Position numbers and translations under genes: made by a program. Below the pieces are notes generated by a model. The model did not search any database, was not told where the DNA came from, and was given only the letters and a program-made list of their open reading frames with translations. DNA of 64,000 nt, from positions 162,677,839 to 162,741,838 of the forward strand of contig NC_080672.1 in assembly GCF_030247195.1 (NCBI RefSeq). Direction: 5' to 3'. Origin of the DNA: Topomyia yanbarensis. Its lineage: Eukaryota > Arthropoda > Insecta > Diptera > Culicidae. Below are positions 25,015 through 36,052 of this stretch, in pieces; the stretch's first letter is position 1, and each line of letters starts with the position of its first letter.

Positions 25015-25990
25015 GAGACCATCCATAAATGACGTAGTATTTTTTGAGTGATTTCTAACACCCCCGTTCCCCATCGTAGCATTTCGTCACAAACCTCTAA
25101 ATACCCCCCTGGTAATTTCGTAGCTTGAAGGTAACCCTTCCCCCCTTGTCCTCGCAAAAAAAAAATTAAAAAACGATGTTAGATGAAACGGGTAAGATTG
25201 TCGTGACACCAGGTCAACCTTAAAGGCCTTAGTACAAAGGGGGCAGAGTTTGAAGCCAGAAAAAGTCTACCTATCGAGCAAAATTAGAATCCAGCTTTGC
25301 TGCACAGGTATCAGAGACGGATTCCAATTGTGCTCGAAAGGTAGACTTTTTTTGACTTCACTCTTTGCGCAACTGTTCTTTATTAACTGTGGTCAACCCC
25401 TATGCCCCTTTAAAAGGTACGTAGCCTCTTTCCCCCCTGCCGTCACACATCATCACAAAATACAAAACTAACCCCCCCCCCCAGTGAGCAAATTTTCTGG
25501 CAGAGACCGCTCTGCTAGATTTCTGTAAGTCTTGGTTTGGCAGCCCTGTCAGATTTCTGCGCGTATCCTGTCGAGTTAGTTGAGCTAGGGCGAACTCGGT
25601 TTCGCTTGCGGCAAATTTTGATAGGAACCGAGCAAAACCATGGCATAACTCGGACATAAACTGTGCAAAAATCCTGGCAATTCCTACCTGGTAGAATTTA
25701 GCACGCATTGAGCAAAACATCTGACAAAGATGTGGCAGGAAGCGTGCAGAGATCTTGGCCGTACATTTCTGACTGGATTCTGGATAAAAGTGAGCAGCAT
25801 CGGTTGGTTTAACCGCTTCTGCCAGAAACGGTTGTTGCATTTGAGTGAATTCGTTGCCTGAATTCTCGCACAAATCGCGCTAAATGCTCGCAGAAACTCT
25901 GCCCGCATCAATTTCGCTTTGCTAACTTTCTGCTTGCCACGCTGACCGGGCCCTCCTCCATATAATGCTACGCCATTTATGAATGGTCCC
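25015..25990. mobile_element. MITE of the GGGACCATTCATAAAT family with nested insertions
   Basis: The left end AGACCATCCATAAATGACG and right end GCCATTTATGAATGGTCCC match the 254-bp element at 46871-47124. It is flanked by TAA at 25012-25014 and 25991-25993. It is about four times longer because other elements sit inside it: 25220-25390 and probably a second one at about 25485-25950, which is rich in TCTGGCAG-like words in both orientations. Confidence 0.8.
25220..25390. mobile_element. 171-bp palindromic insertion, GGTCAACC duplication
   Basis: GGTCAACC flanks both sides (25212-25219 and 25391-25398). The interior folds on itself: AGTCTACCTATCGAGC pairs with GCTCGAAAGGTAGACT and GAATCC with GGATTC. 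The 8-bp duplication suggests a hAT-related mover; the termini are poorly conserved. Confidence 0.7.
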
Positions 25991-26319
25991 TAAACATTAT
26001 CGTTATTGAAGCACAATATGCAGATTGTAATTAAATCAAAACAAACACCAATCAATATTCTCTGTTACACCAAGTTTAAAGTTTAGGAAACGGGTCACGG
26101 GATTTCGCACGGAATTTGGCCAGGGGAAAACCTAAAGCTCTGCCACTCTAAACAAATACCAACAATATCAAAATAGCGCCGAATTTTAAATCTTAACGTT
26201 TTTTTTTTCGTTTTGACAACAAATTCTGAATCAGTTTCGCGTACGGTGTATTTTGTTATCCTGAATGAGCAAAGCATGTTTGTCGAACTTCTCCATCAAC
26301 GAGTTTTAAAAACTTCTCC

Positions 26320-26552
26320 TTCAACAAGTTTGACAAACTGCAGCGTTACGCTGTTTGAAGTTTTGACAAACTGGTCAGTACACTGTTTGACAAATCGACA
26401 AATAATCGCCTTGACAAACACGAATAAAAAGTTTGACAAACTGTGTTTGATCAAATATTTGAAGAGTCAGTACACAGCAGTTCAAATTTATTTCACGAAA
26501 GATATCAAATATTTGACGTTATGACAAACAGTGTACTGGTAGCTTAAGGGTG
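26320..26552. repeat. Motif-dense repeat, inverted partner of 17970-18230
   Basis: Dense in GTTTGACAAAC and CAGTACACTG words. Its right end, CAGTGTACTGGTAGCTTAAG, is the reverse complement of about 17970-17990. About 150 bases farther out, GGTTGAAAATCACTGGTCTAATT (26690-26715) mirrors sequence at 17412-17436, so the inverted relationship covers more than one element. Confidence 0.55.
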
Positions 26553-26719
26553 CTCAGCAACAAGTTCCGGATTGTAAAATTATGGCATTCATCCAATTGA
26601 AAATCATTTTTTCGGACAGGGTAATGATGTTCAATAATATTCAGAAAAGGGTACATCATGAGGATCAGTATTCGGAAAGGGGTACTTAGAACGAAAAAGG
26701 TTGAAAATCACTGGTCTAA

Positions 26720-27321
26720 TTAGTAGCGGGATTATATGTTGATGGTAAAGATACTTGTACGGACCGAAAGCGATACACGTCCTACCGTACTGCGTATTCG
26801 ACACAAACTGAAACTTGAAGATTATTTCAGGGCCCTTAATTCGTTTAAAAAGCAAAGAAAACTTTTTTGTTTCAAAGTTATGAGAACCTTTATATAAAAA
26901 ATATAAACTTTTTCGAATACCACTATCTTCGACGAGGGCACTTCACATTAAATACCGTTAGTGTCATATAAAATAGAATGCTTTGTGGTATAGATCATCA
27001 AAAAATGGAAAATACGATATTTTTTATATCTTGCCATACTTACTCAAAAATCTTTGTAACGAGAAAAGCTAGAGATTCGGTATATTAAAACAAATTGTTC
27101 TCCTTCAAATTATCTGAAAGTATTTCTAAAGTGATCTTAATGAAAAATCACTACTGCAAAGGTTATACAAAGAAAACCATATTTTAAGAAACTCATTTTT
27201 TTTTGGGTAAATTTCTTGTAAAATGAAAAGTACAATACATAGAGTTTAAGTGTCTTCGGCCAAGTTTTTTAAAAATTTATTTTCTTCAATTTTCTGGCAC
27301 ACAGCGAAACTCTATCTCGGG
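26720..27321. other. AT-rich, no recognisable feature
   Basis: No gene or clear repeat boundary could be seen. Confidence 0.4.
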
Positions 27322-27635
27322 CTAGGGGCAGATCACATGTGATGCATTTTTAAAAATCAGCGAAATAAAATGCAATTCTGTCCATTAAAATAGAAATTCA
27401 TAATGTATTTTGTGTTGCGTGTAATGTATTTTGCGTTGCGTGTATGACTTCAAAACCCTACAAAAAACTTGCCCTACATTCAGCAAAACGTCGAACAAAG
27501 TGGATCAGCGTAGAACGTTTGTTAAACAAACTTTTCTGTGAGGGAGTGCAAAGTTGATGCAAAAATGGAAATTAAATGCATTTTTTTTAATTTGATGCAA
27601 ATTTGTTTTACATTCTTAGAATGATCTGCCCCTAG
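27322..27635. mobile_element. hAT-like MITE, 314 bp, copy 2
   Basis: Ends CTAGGGGCAGATCA and TGATCTGCCCCTAG, flanked by a perfect 8-bp duplication ATCTCGGG at 27314-27321 and 27636-27643. Same length and same internal sequence as copy 1 at 24053-24366, with scattered substitutions. No ORF. Confidence 0.93.
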
Positions 27636-27643
27636 ATCTCGGG

Positions 27644-29519
27644 CCATTTAAAAGTTAATTTTCTGATTTTGAAAATTTTAGAACCACCCTACCCATTATT
27701 TAAAATAATAGAAAAGTATTGTAAAGTGCAATATTTTACCATGAAAACGAAACTATATTTTTATATTGTCCACCGTGAAAGTAAATTAAACATATTACAA
27801 AGGATCAGTTCATGAGAACCAAATTTTTACTATAACTTCTCAGTTTTCATTTTTTTTCCAACCTATACCTGCCGTTCTACGCATACTTGCCCAATTTACA
27901 TAGGGAATCCCATAGAACATGGGACAATTAAGCTTATAACGGCAGTATCCTTCAGATTTTTTTCAGAGTTTTTGAAGACGAACATTTTTTGTAACACACC
28001 AAAAGTCTAGCTTCGATTATTCAAAAGATATAAGCACTTAATATATCAAAAATAGATTTTTTTTAAATCAATTTTATGAATTTTAAAAAAATTAAAGGGT
28101 TGTGTACAGGACACGACCACGGTGACATTAAAAATATAGCTTTTCTCAAGAGCGTGCAAATGAATTTTATCTATCACACATATCGACACACGTTCTTGTT
28201 CACTCGCCTGTTTTCATATGTTACAATTTGCTATATACCCTGACCCTCCCCATTAAAACATAATTTATTGAAGGTCTTTTAACGGTAATCTATTAATTAA
28301 TCAAGTATCTCACTAGGTGATTGGCATTATTTGGCTGATCCATCTAGTAAAAATAGGCTGGTCTGTCCAGAAAATATATTCAAAAGAAAAGTTCCATATT
28401 GAGAGCTGTGATGAGGAAACCCAAGCTCGCCAACGGAAATATACAGATTGTCCATAAAATATGAAATTTCATTTTCCATTTAAATTTTCAATAATGTACT
28501 AATGAACTTAAGTAAACAATCTTAAGTTTAAGTATTTCTTAATCGATTAGTGGTGGAAAAATGAAATTATTTGATAAATAACATTGTTATGCAACGTTCG
28601 CACTACCAGTTAAAACGGGTTTTTATGCCATCTTGGTGACATCTTTCTTGTTGCTAATTATTAAAACGTGTTATAACTCTGTAGTGTAAACATTGTATTA
28701 TTAAACCAATTCTGCAGCGTTTTATGTTATATAGGTGTTTTATGTGGTAATAGGACTGACATAATTATATCTTCAGTACAGCGGTTTGTTTCATAATTTA
28801 AAACAGATTTATTTTAAAATTTAAATTAGTATACCCAACCGTATTTGTTGTATACCTTAAAACGCAATTAGAACTGTGTTTTAAATACATAGGGTAGGAC
28901 AGATATTCTGACTGGTTAAACTGGGAAAACAATTTTAAGTCCAGTAACGCTTAAGACATGGCTTGAATTTGAATCGAAAAAGAACACCCGCTTCAACTGC
29001 TGCTGGGACGGTAAGTTCTGTTTTAAAATTTTCCATTGTGTGCAGTACGAAACAAAAGTGTTTGAAATTAGAAAACAAAAAGTTCTGCTGGGAATGTGAT
29101 TGTTTCCGATGCAATTAAACTCAGATTTTTCACGCAGGGAATAGAGGCCGTGTAAATGAAAACCGCGTAAATTTAAAAAAACGCGTTAATGAAAACCGCG
29201 TAAATTTCAAAATCCGCGTAAAAAAACCTGAGTGTACTCTCCTATATAAAATACTACGCTGCTGAACAGTGCAATAACTACAGAAGCACGTTTCCAGATG
29301 CCTTACTGATAAAAAAACATATAACCGAAATATGAAAACCAATAGGCTCTTTACCCTACGCAGCTACAAAGCGCCGTAAACATGGATTAACAAGTTACAA
29401 CGCACACGCATGCATAAAAATATATTTTTTTCAAACGCAACACTCTTAAGCAGCACACACCGTATTGAATTAAATCCAAACCACCCCACCCACCCACTTT
29501 GCAAATCATTCTGTGACAC
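27644..29519. other. AT-rich stretch without recognisable genes
   Basis: No coding sequence or RNA gene seen. Around 29145-29225 the word CCGCGTAAATTT and close variants occur three or four times, a minor local repeat. Confidence 0.4.
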
Positions 29520-29860
29520 CGTGCTGGTGCCCGACAAATCCGCACACGACCACCGCTGCCGAAAATGCATAGCGTCTACCGCTTATTGTAGTGCCCAGAC
29601 GCTGCAGCCATGATCTTACCCGTTCGACATAAGAACAAAAACTGATTCAAACGGGTACGCGTCACCTCTATTTATAAACTAACCGTATTTGGTTTAGTCA
29701 CTTAGGTGCGAGTGTGTGCAAATGCCAACGTTACCGAAAATCGATAGCGCTTATTGCATCGCCCGGAGACGACGTTGCTCGTGTGGGATAAGAGCAACGA
29801 CTGATTTAAACCGACATGCGTTGCTTCTATTTATGACTTTTCGTGTTTCATTGAGCAACT
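29520..29860 (+). repeat. Tandem duplication of a TATA-containing unit
   Basis: Two units of about 150-180 bases share the core CGAAAAT..ATAGCG...CTTATTG.A..GCCC.GA, then ATAAGA.CAA..ACTGATT.AAAC, then CTCTATTTATAAAC (first) or TTCTATTTATGAC (second). The sequence after the second unit resembles bases 45-125 near the window start, which also follow a TATAAAT. A duplicated promoter region is possible, but no transcript start or product can be shown. Confidence 0.5.
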
Positions 29861-30749
29861 AAGCTGCCCTCTTTTGACGGCTGTGTCTGAGAAATCTGCG
29901 TCACGAATGGTATTTTTCCCGTTTTTCGTGAACTTTTTAATTTTACCAATTTCCAAAAGTCTACTTTTATTGGGAAAATATTAAATTATTACCAATATTT
30001 AAGTTAGGTGTTTCTGAATCGGTTGGTGTATGAATGATTAAAATCCACCTAGTAATATCGGAGTTATAAGCGTGCAAACCTTACATAGTTTCGTTACATG
30101 GGAGATAGTTTAGATTTTAGAATGACACCTAGCCCCAGATAGTGGAGTAAGACATTTTTAATGTCAAAAATATCGCATTCGCCATTTTTTGCTCAATTAT
30201 AAATCTAATCATGACCTTTTTATGGTTGACAAAGAATTATCTTTTGTTTACCCCAATGAGTGATATTAATATACCAAAAACACATTTTTTGGCGAAAAAG
30301 TGCTTTGCAACGAAAATAGTTAGATATGCAGTGACATGAAACAAATTATTAGCCCTAAAACAATCTTAAAGTTGAACAAAATTTCCAAAATTTGTCGTTC
30401 TACAACACCACTGAAGGTCGTTTGACCCTAACTAGAATGTATGTGTGTGTTAACCATCCTATCTCCCACTAGCCGGTAGTGATTTACAGAAAAAGATGTT
30501 TGCATGTATTTAAATATATTCATGCAAATAACTTGGTTCATGGATTTAGGTAGGTGTTAGCTCAATTGACGTTTGACCCTAGCTAGAATGATTAAAAAGT
30601 TATTTCTTTGGTCTTGTTAAAATTAGAACCACCCTCACTGTTGTATTAACAAAAAGAAGGGGCTCACAAACTACAAAAACTTCTACAAAGATTTAATAAG
30701 GCTAAGTTGATTAGTTTAAGTAAAATCTCAAAATTTCCGCTGAATTTAG

Positions 30750-31250
30750 AATTTGGGCCACTGTGCAGTGGTGCCTGGAAAAACGCCGGTTGCCTTTCCT
30801 CAAGCAACAAAATTATTTCGTTTTGTTTTGGCCGCATTTGGCATCTTACCATACGGAAAAAGCCTTGAAGTGGTATGCCGCGAACAATGTCCAGGTGGTA
30901 CCATGAACCCACCCAACGCGCCTGAGCTTTGCCCGCTACAAAAATATTAGAAAATCGTCAAGCGAAACCTCAAGAAGACGTGAAAAATAATTGTCAGCGA
31001 GATGCAGTTTAAGGCAAACTGGCGTTTTGCGGCGAGGAAAGTGACCAAGGAGGCTGTGCAAAGCTTGATGGAAGGAGTCAACCGAAAGGCTTCGGAAATT
31101 CGTATTCGCTAAAAAGGAATGAATGGGTGAATTTCTTCTGTATTAGGTATGAATAGAACTTACAAAAATACGATTTGATTTTTTAATAAAAAGTTTGACC
31201 GCTTTGCGCACATTCTTGTTGGATCAATTTTTGATCGTAACACCCTTTAT
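30750..31250 (+). pseudogene. Mariner-like (DD37E type) transposase C-terminal remnant
   Basis: Three frame pieces give FWPHLASYHTEKALKWYAANN, then MNPPNAPELCPLQKY, then EAVQSLMEGVNRKASEIR. Intact ITmD37E transposases have FWPDLAS and PNCPELRPIE here. The second catalytic Asp reads His (codon 30835-30837) and the catalytic Glu reads Gln. The spacing between the two, allowing for a small deletion at the frame break, fits D37E, a type known from mosquitoes. The N-terminal half is absent. Confidence 0.75.
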
Positions 31251-31263
31251 TCGGCACTCTTTA

Positions 31264-31782
31264 AGGCTGTGAAACATTTGGCGAAATTTTTAACTTTTGG
31301 TTAAAATCTGACACTTCGAAAGTTATTTGCAAAATAACCCTGCTCTGGAGCATGGTTAAAATTGACAGAGCGATAGTCAAATTTGACAGCTCGATAGTTA
31401 AAATTTTGCGCATGGTGCAGAATAAAAAGGGGGAAACACCTAAATGAGGATGTAATTTTTTTTCAAAACGAAATGAAGGGATAAAGATGGAATCGATAAC
31501 GTGTTGTGTCAAAATCTGTTTGGGTTATTTCATAATATTGATGTTTACGTTTCGAGGCTATGACTGTCATACCTAATGTAATAAAAAAAACTAATTTTAA
31601 AAAATCGACAAATGTTCACACTTCTACCAACTTGAGGTAACCCCAGCTGTCAATTCTACATAACCATCCAAATGTCAACTTTTAAAATGGTTCGCGCTCT
31701 CGGTTAAATTCAAGAGAAAATAACTTTCAAACTGTAAAACTTTAACTAAAGGTTTAAAAAAATCGCCAAATGGTTCACAGCC
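31264..31782. mobile_element. 519-bp inverted-repeat element with TA flanks
   Basis: Starts AGGCTGTGAAACATTTGGCG and ends in the complement of GGCTGTGAACCATTTGGCG; the arms continue imperfectly for about 75 bases. TA is present on both sides. A piece of its subterminal region recurs at 2908-2970. Its 83-codon minus-strand frame is not convincing as a gene. Confidence 0.75.
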
Positions 31783-34041
31783 TAAATATGAAACGTGGCA
31801 CAGAGGAGTAACTAGAACAAATTCTTGGTCAACAACCAAAAAAACTTTTTTCGGTTTTTTATTTAGTTATATTTTTTTAGATACCTAAAAGCTTATTGTG
31901 GCAAAATAAAGAGTATGCCAAAAATTGATAAAGAATTTTTGCATGGATGCAAAATGGTGATATTTTAAGAGTTTTTAATCATTTTTGCCTTTCTCAATAG
32001 AAAGGTATTGCAATTGCTCTGAAAACCAACTTTTCAACGGTGGCCCGGATATACCATTCGATTCAGTTCGTCGAGTTCGGCAAATGTCCGTGCGTGTGTA
32101 TGTATGTGTGTATGTATGTATGTGTGTGTATGTAACAAAAAATGTCACTCATTTTTCTCAGAGATGGCTAGACCGATTCAACCAAACTTAGTCTTAAATG
32201 AAAGGTGTTGCGCTCCGTAAATGGCTATTTAATTTCATCCCGATGCGACTTCCGCTTCCGGAGCTACAGGTTGTGGCGTGCGATCACATAGCAAATTGCG
32301 ATTCAAACCGATACTCCATTGAAAGCAAAAAAGGTAAAAATTTCGCTAAAATGTCTCTCAAACAACTTAAATTTGCTGTTCTAGGTCACCGAAGGCCAAT
32401 CACATTTTCGTTGACTACATTGACCACCATAGACGGTTCCAGAAGTGCCCGGGAAAAGCGGCCATCTTTCAAAATCGACGAACTCACATCAGTTTCCCGG
32501 AAATGGTTGGGCCGATTTTCACAAACTTATTCCCAAATGATAGCTGTAATATCCCCACAGATGTCTATAAAATTTCGTACGGATCGCTTATATGGGTCCG
32601 GAAATATATAATAAACCACAGGGCACATATAAAATTCCCATATAAGCCTGAACTCAAATTTTTTTTTCATGGAATTTCAGAAACCGTTCGTATTTTTGAT
32701 GCCAAACATCTTTAAAATGCATGAAACGTCGAGATTTTATGTTATCTCGATTTTTTTTTTATAAAAATCGACTTTTTGGGATTGCCGATTTCGCACCTTT
32801 TTGCCTTTCTCAATAGAAAGGTATTGCAATTGCTCTGAAAACCGACTTTTTAACGGAGGCCCGGAGGGCCGAGTGACATATATCATTCGATTCAGTTCGT
32901 CGAGTTCGGCAAATGTCTCTGTGTGTGTATGTATGTGTGTGTATGTATGTGTGTCTATGTGCGTCTGTGTGTATGTGTGGGTACGCGAACACAATCTCAC
33001 TCACTTTTCTCAGAGATTGCTGAACCGATTTTGACAAACTTAGTCTCAAATGAAAGGTGCAACGTTCCCATAGGCTGCTATTGAATTTCTAATGAATCCG
33101 ACTTCCGGTTCCGGAATTACAGGGTGGTGAACTCGATCACGCAGAAAATGTCGATTTTAATAAATTCTACAATGAATGTATAATCGTGAAATTTTTTCCA
33201 AAATGTTACCACAACTGCTTCGATTTGTAGTACTAGGTCACTAACAGCCATGCAAAGTCTCTTTGGTCACATTGGCCACCATCAACGGTTCCGGAAGCCC
33301 CGGCGGAAGTATCTAAATTCAGAATAACAGTCACATCGGTTTCTCGGAGATGGCTAGACCGATTCAACCAAACTTAGTCTTAAATGATAGATGTTGCGTC
33401 CCGGTAAATGGCTATCAAATTTTATCCCGAACCGACTTCCGGTTCCGGAGTTACGGGTTGTGGTGTGCGATCACATAGCAAATTGTGATTCAAACCGATA
33501 CTCCTATGAAAGCAAAAAAGGTAAAAATTTCGCTAAAATGTCTCTCAAACAACTTAAATTTGCAGTTCTAGGTCACCGACCGCCAACCAAACTTTCGTTG
33601 ACTACATTGACCACCATAGACGATTCCGGAAGTGCCCGAGAAAAACCGCCATCTTTTAAAATTAACGAACTCACATCATTTTCCCGGAAATGGTTGGGCC
33701 GATTTTCACAAACTTAGTCCCATATGATAGCTATACTATCCCCACAGATGTCTATAAAAATTTTTATGGATCGCTTATATGGTTCCGGAAATATAGACTA
33801 AACCGTCCGGTCATATATGAAATTCCCATATAAGCCGGATTTTTTTCAAAGGGGGGACCCCATGAACATTTTTAAAATGCATGAAACGTCGAGATTTCAT
33901 GTTATCTCGAAATTTTTTTTTTTATAAAAATCGACTTTTTGGGACTTTTGCACCTTTTTGCCTTTCTCAATAGAAAGGTATTGCAATTGCTCTGAAAACC
34001 GACTCTTTAACGGAGGCCCGGAGGGCCGAGTGACATATACC

Positions 34042-34792
34042 ATCTTTTTACAAATTTTTTAAACGGTTGTCTGATATCGGCGAACTAATTATATATGAAT
34101 ATTTTCAAGTACGATTACTTTCTAAGGACTTTTGTCTAGAAAAAAAACGTTTTTCGAATAAAAAGTTTCACAACACATACAAAAAAAATAAATTTTGTTC
34201 ACCTCATACAATAGGTATCTTTGATCCCTATACACTGGGTACACTTGATCCCTATCATTAGCTATCTTAAGCACTTTCTAAATGTGTAGAAATAGAAAAA
34301 CATCATTTTCATAAAGTACCTGGCACTATTAATTGATCTAAAATGTTTTTTTCCGTGACAAATTATGGTATATGTTACAGAAGGTTGGAGAAGCCAGTTA
34401 AAGAGCATTGATTTACTGCAAATGCTTGTCTTGACTTTCTACTGTGATTAAAGTTTGTCGTGCATCTAAAAAGATAGTCTAATTAATTAATTTGCCAGGA
34501 CAGATGATTAGCTGAACATTCATGTCTATTAGTCATAGTGTGCTTTGTTTATTTAGCCCCAGTAGGCAGGGGATCAAGTTACCACACGTTTTTACAAAAA
34601 CCTCGTTTTGACATGATTTTCAAAATTGTTTATATTACTGACAGGGCATAGTACTCGGATTTACATATTAGTCATAGCTCTTACAATTTAAATTGACTAC
34701 AAAATGGCAAGTTTTTCAATTTAAATTTTTATTTCATTGAAAAGTTATAAGAAAAAAGCAAAAGTGGGATCAAGTGTACCCACTCTCCCCTA
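34042..34792. mobile_element. Insertion in block D with GGGTACACTTGATCCC ends
   Basis: Block D sequence stops at 34041 and resumes at 34793. The right end reads GGGATCAAGTGTACCCACTC; an internal inverted match GGGTACACTTGATCCC lies near 34237-34252. It has no credible ORF. The left terminus is uncertain. Confidence 0.5.
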
Positions 34793-35913
34793 CGATCACG
34801 CAGAAAATATCGATTTTAATAAATTCTGCAATGAATTTATATAAATTTTTCCAAAATGTGACCACAACTGCTTCGATTTGTAGTACTAGGTCACTAACAG
34901 CCATTCAAAGTCTCTTTGGTCACATTGGCCACAATCATCGGTTCCGGAAGCCCCGGTGGAAGTATCTAAATTCAGAATAACAGTCACATCGGTATCTCGG
35001 AGATGGCCAGACCGAATCAACCAAACTTAGTCTCAAATGAAAGACGTTGCGTCCCCGTAAATGGCTATTAATTTTTATCACGATCCGACTGCCGGTTCTG
35101 GAGTTACGGGTGGTGGTGTGCGATCACATAGCAAATTGTGATTCAAACCGATACTCCGATGAAAGCATAAAAGGTAAAAATTTCGCTAAAATGTCTCCCA
35201 AACAACTTAAATTTGCAGTTCTAGGTCACCGACGGCCAAACAAACTTTCGTTGACTACATTGATCACTATAGACGTTTCCGGAAGAGCCCGGGAAAAGCG
35301 GTCATCTTTCAAAATTAGCAAACTCATATCAGTTTCTTGGAAATGGTTTGGCCGATTTTCACAAACTTAGTCCCGAATGATAGCTATATTATCCCCACAG
35401 ATGTCTATAAGCGCATCGCTTGTATGGTTTCGGAAATATAGACTGAACCGTCCGGTCACATATGAAATTCCCATATAAGCCTGAACTCAAAATTTTTTTC
35501 AAAGGGGGGACCCCGTGAAATTTTAGAAATCGAATTCGTATTTTTGATGCCGAGCATCTTTAAAATGCATGAAACATAGAGAATTTTTGACGTAGGACTA
35601 CGTCTTTGTTTTCGATATGGGGGTGCACTCTGCAAATTCTACAAAAATGGTATGTAACGAAAAGTGATCCAATTTAAAACGCATATAATTCAGCCATCTC
35701 ACGATAAATTTTCAATTTTTTTGCGCAAATCGCCCTGAAATACTTCTAAGAATAGATTCCAATAGATAAACCCAAAGATTTTTGATATCATAGCATTAAA
35801 AAATTAAATAATATACAGCCTTGTCAAAATATCGCGCATTAACACACAGAAGATAGCGCTTCCCAAGCCCTGTACGACGGATTGGTGTACCTAGCGCGCA
35901 ACGCTTCTGTGAA

Positions 35914-35993
35914 TGACGTCATCATCGACTATTTAAAGAACGGACTTGGCCAAACACGCTCAGTTCCCTGTTGAACGGCTGGCGAAGCAGATC
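35914..35993 (+). promoter_or_regulatory. Candidate core promoter: CRE, TATA, Inr, DPE
   Basis: TGACGTCA (35914-35921) is a perfect CRE/ATF site. TATTTAAAG starts at 35930. TCAGTT places +1 on the A at 35962, 32 bases after the TATA start. AGATC at 35989-35993 falls exactly at +28 to +32 and fits the RGWYV DPE consensus. The spacing of all parts is that of an insect RNA polymerase II promoter. The transcribed product is unknown. Confidence 0.5.
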
Positions 35994-36010
35994 ACTGCGC
36001 TGTGTTTTTT

Positions 36011-36052
36011 ACAGCCAGTGTAGCTGAGTTAGAAGTCCGTTACACTGGCTGT
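36011..36052 (+). other. 12-bp perfect-stem hairpin downstream of the candidate promoter
   Basis: ACAGCCAGTGTA (36011-36022) is the exact complement of TACACTGGCTGT (36041-36052), with an 18-base loop. It would lie at about +50 to +91 of a transcript from the promoter at 35962. It may act in the leader RNA or as an element-specific structure. Confidence 0.6.
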
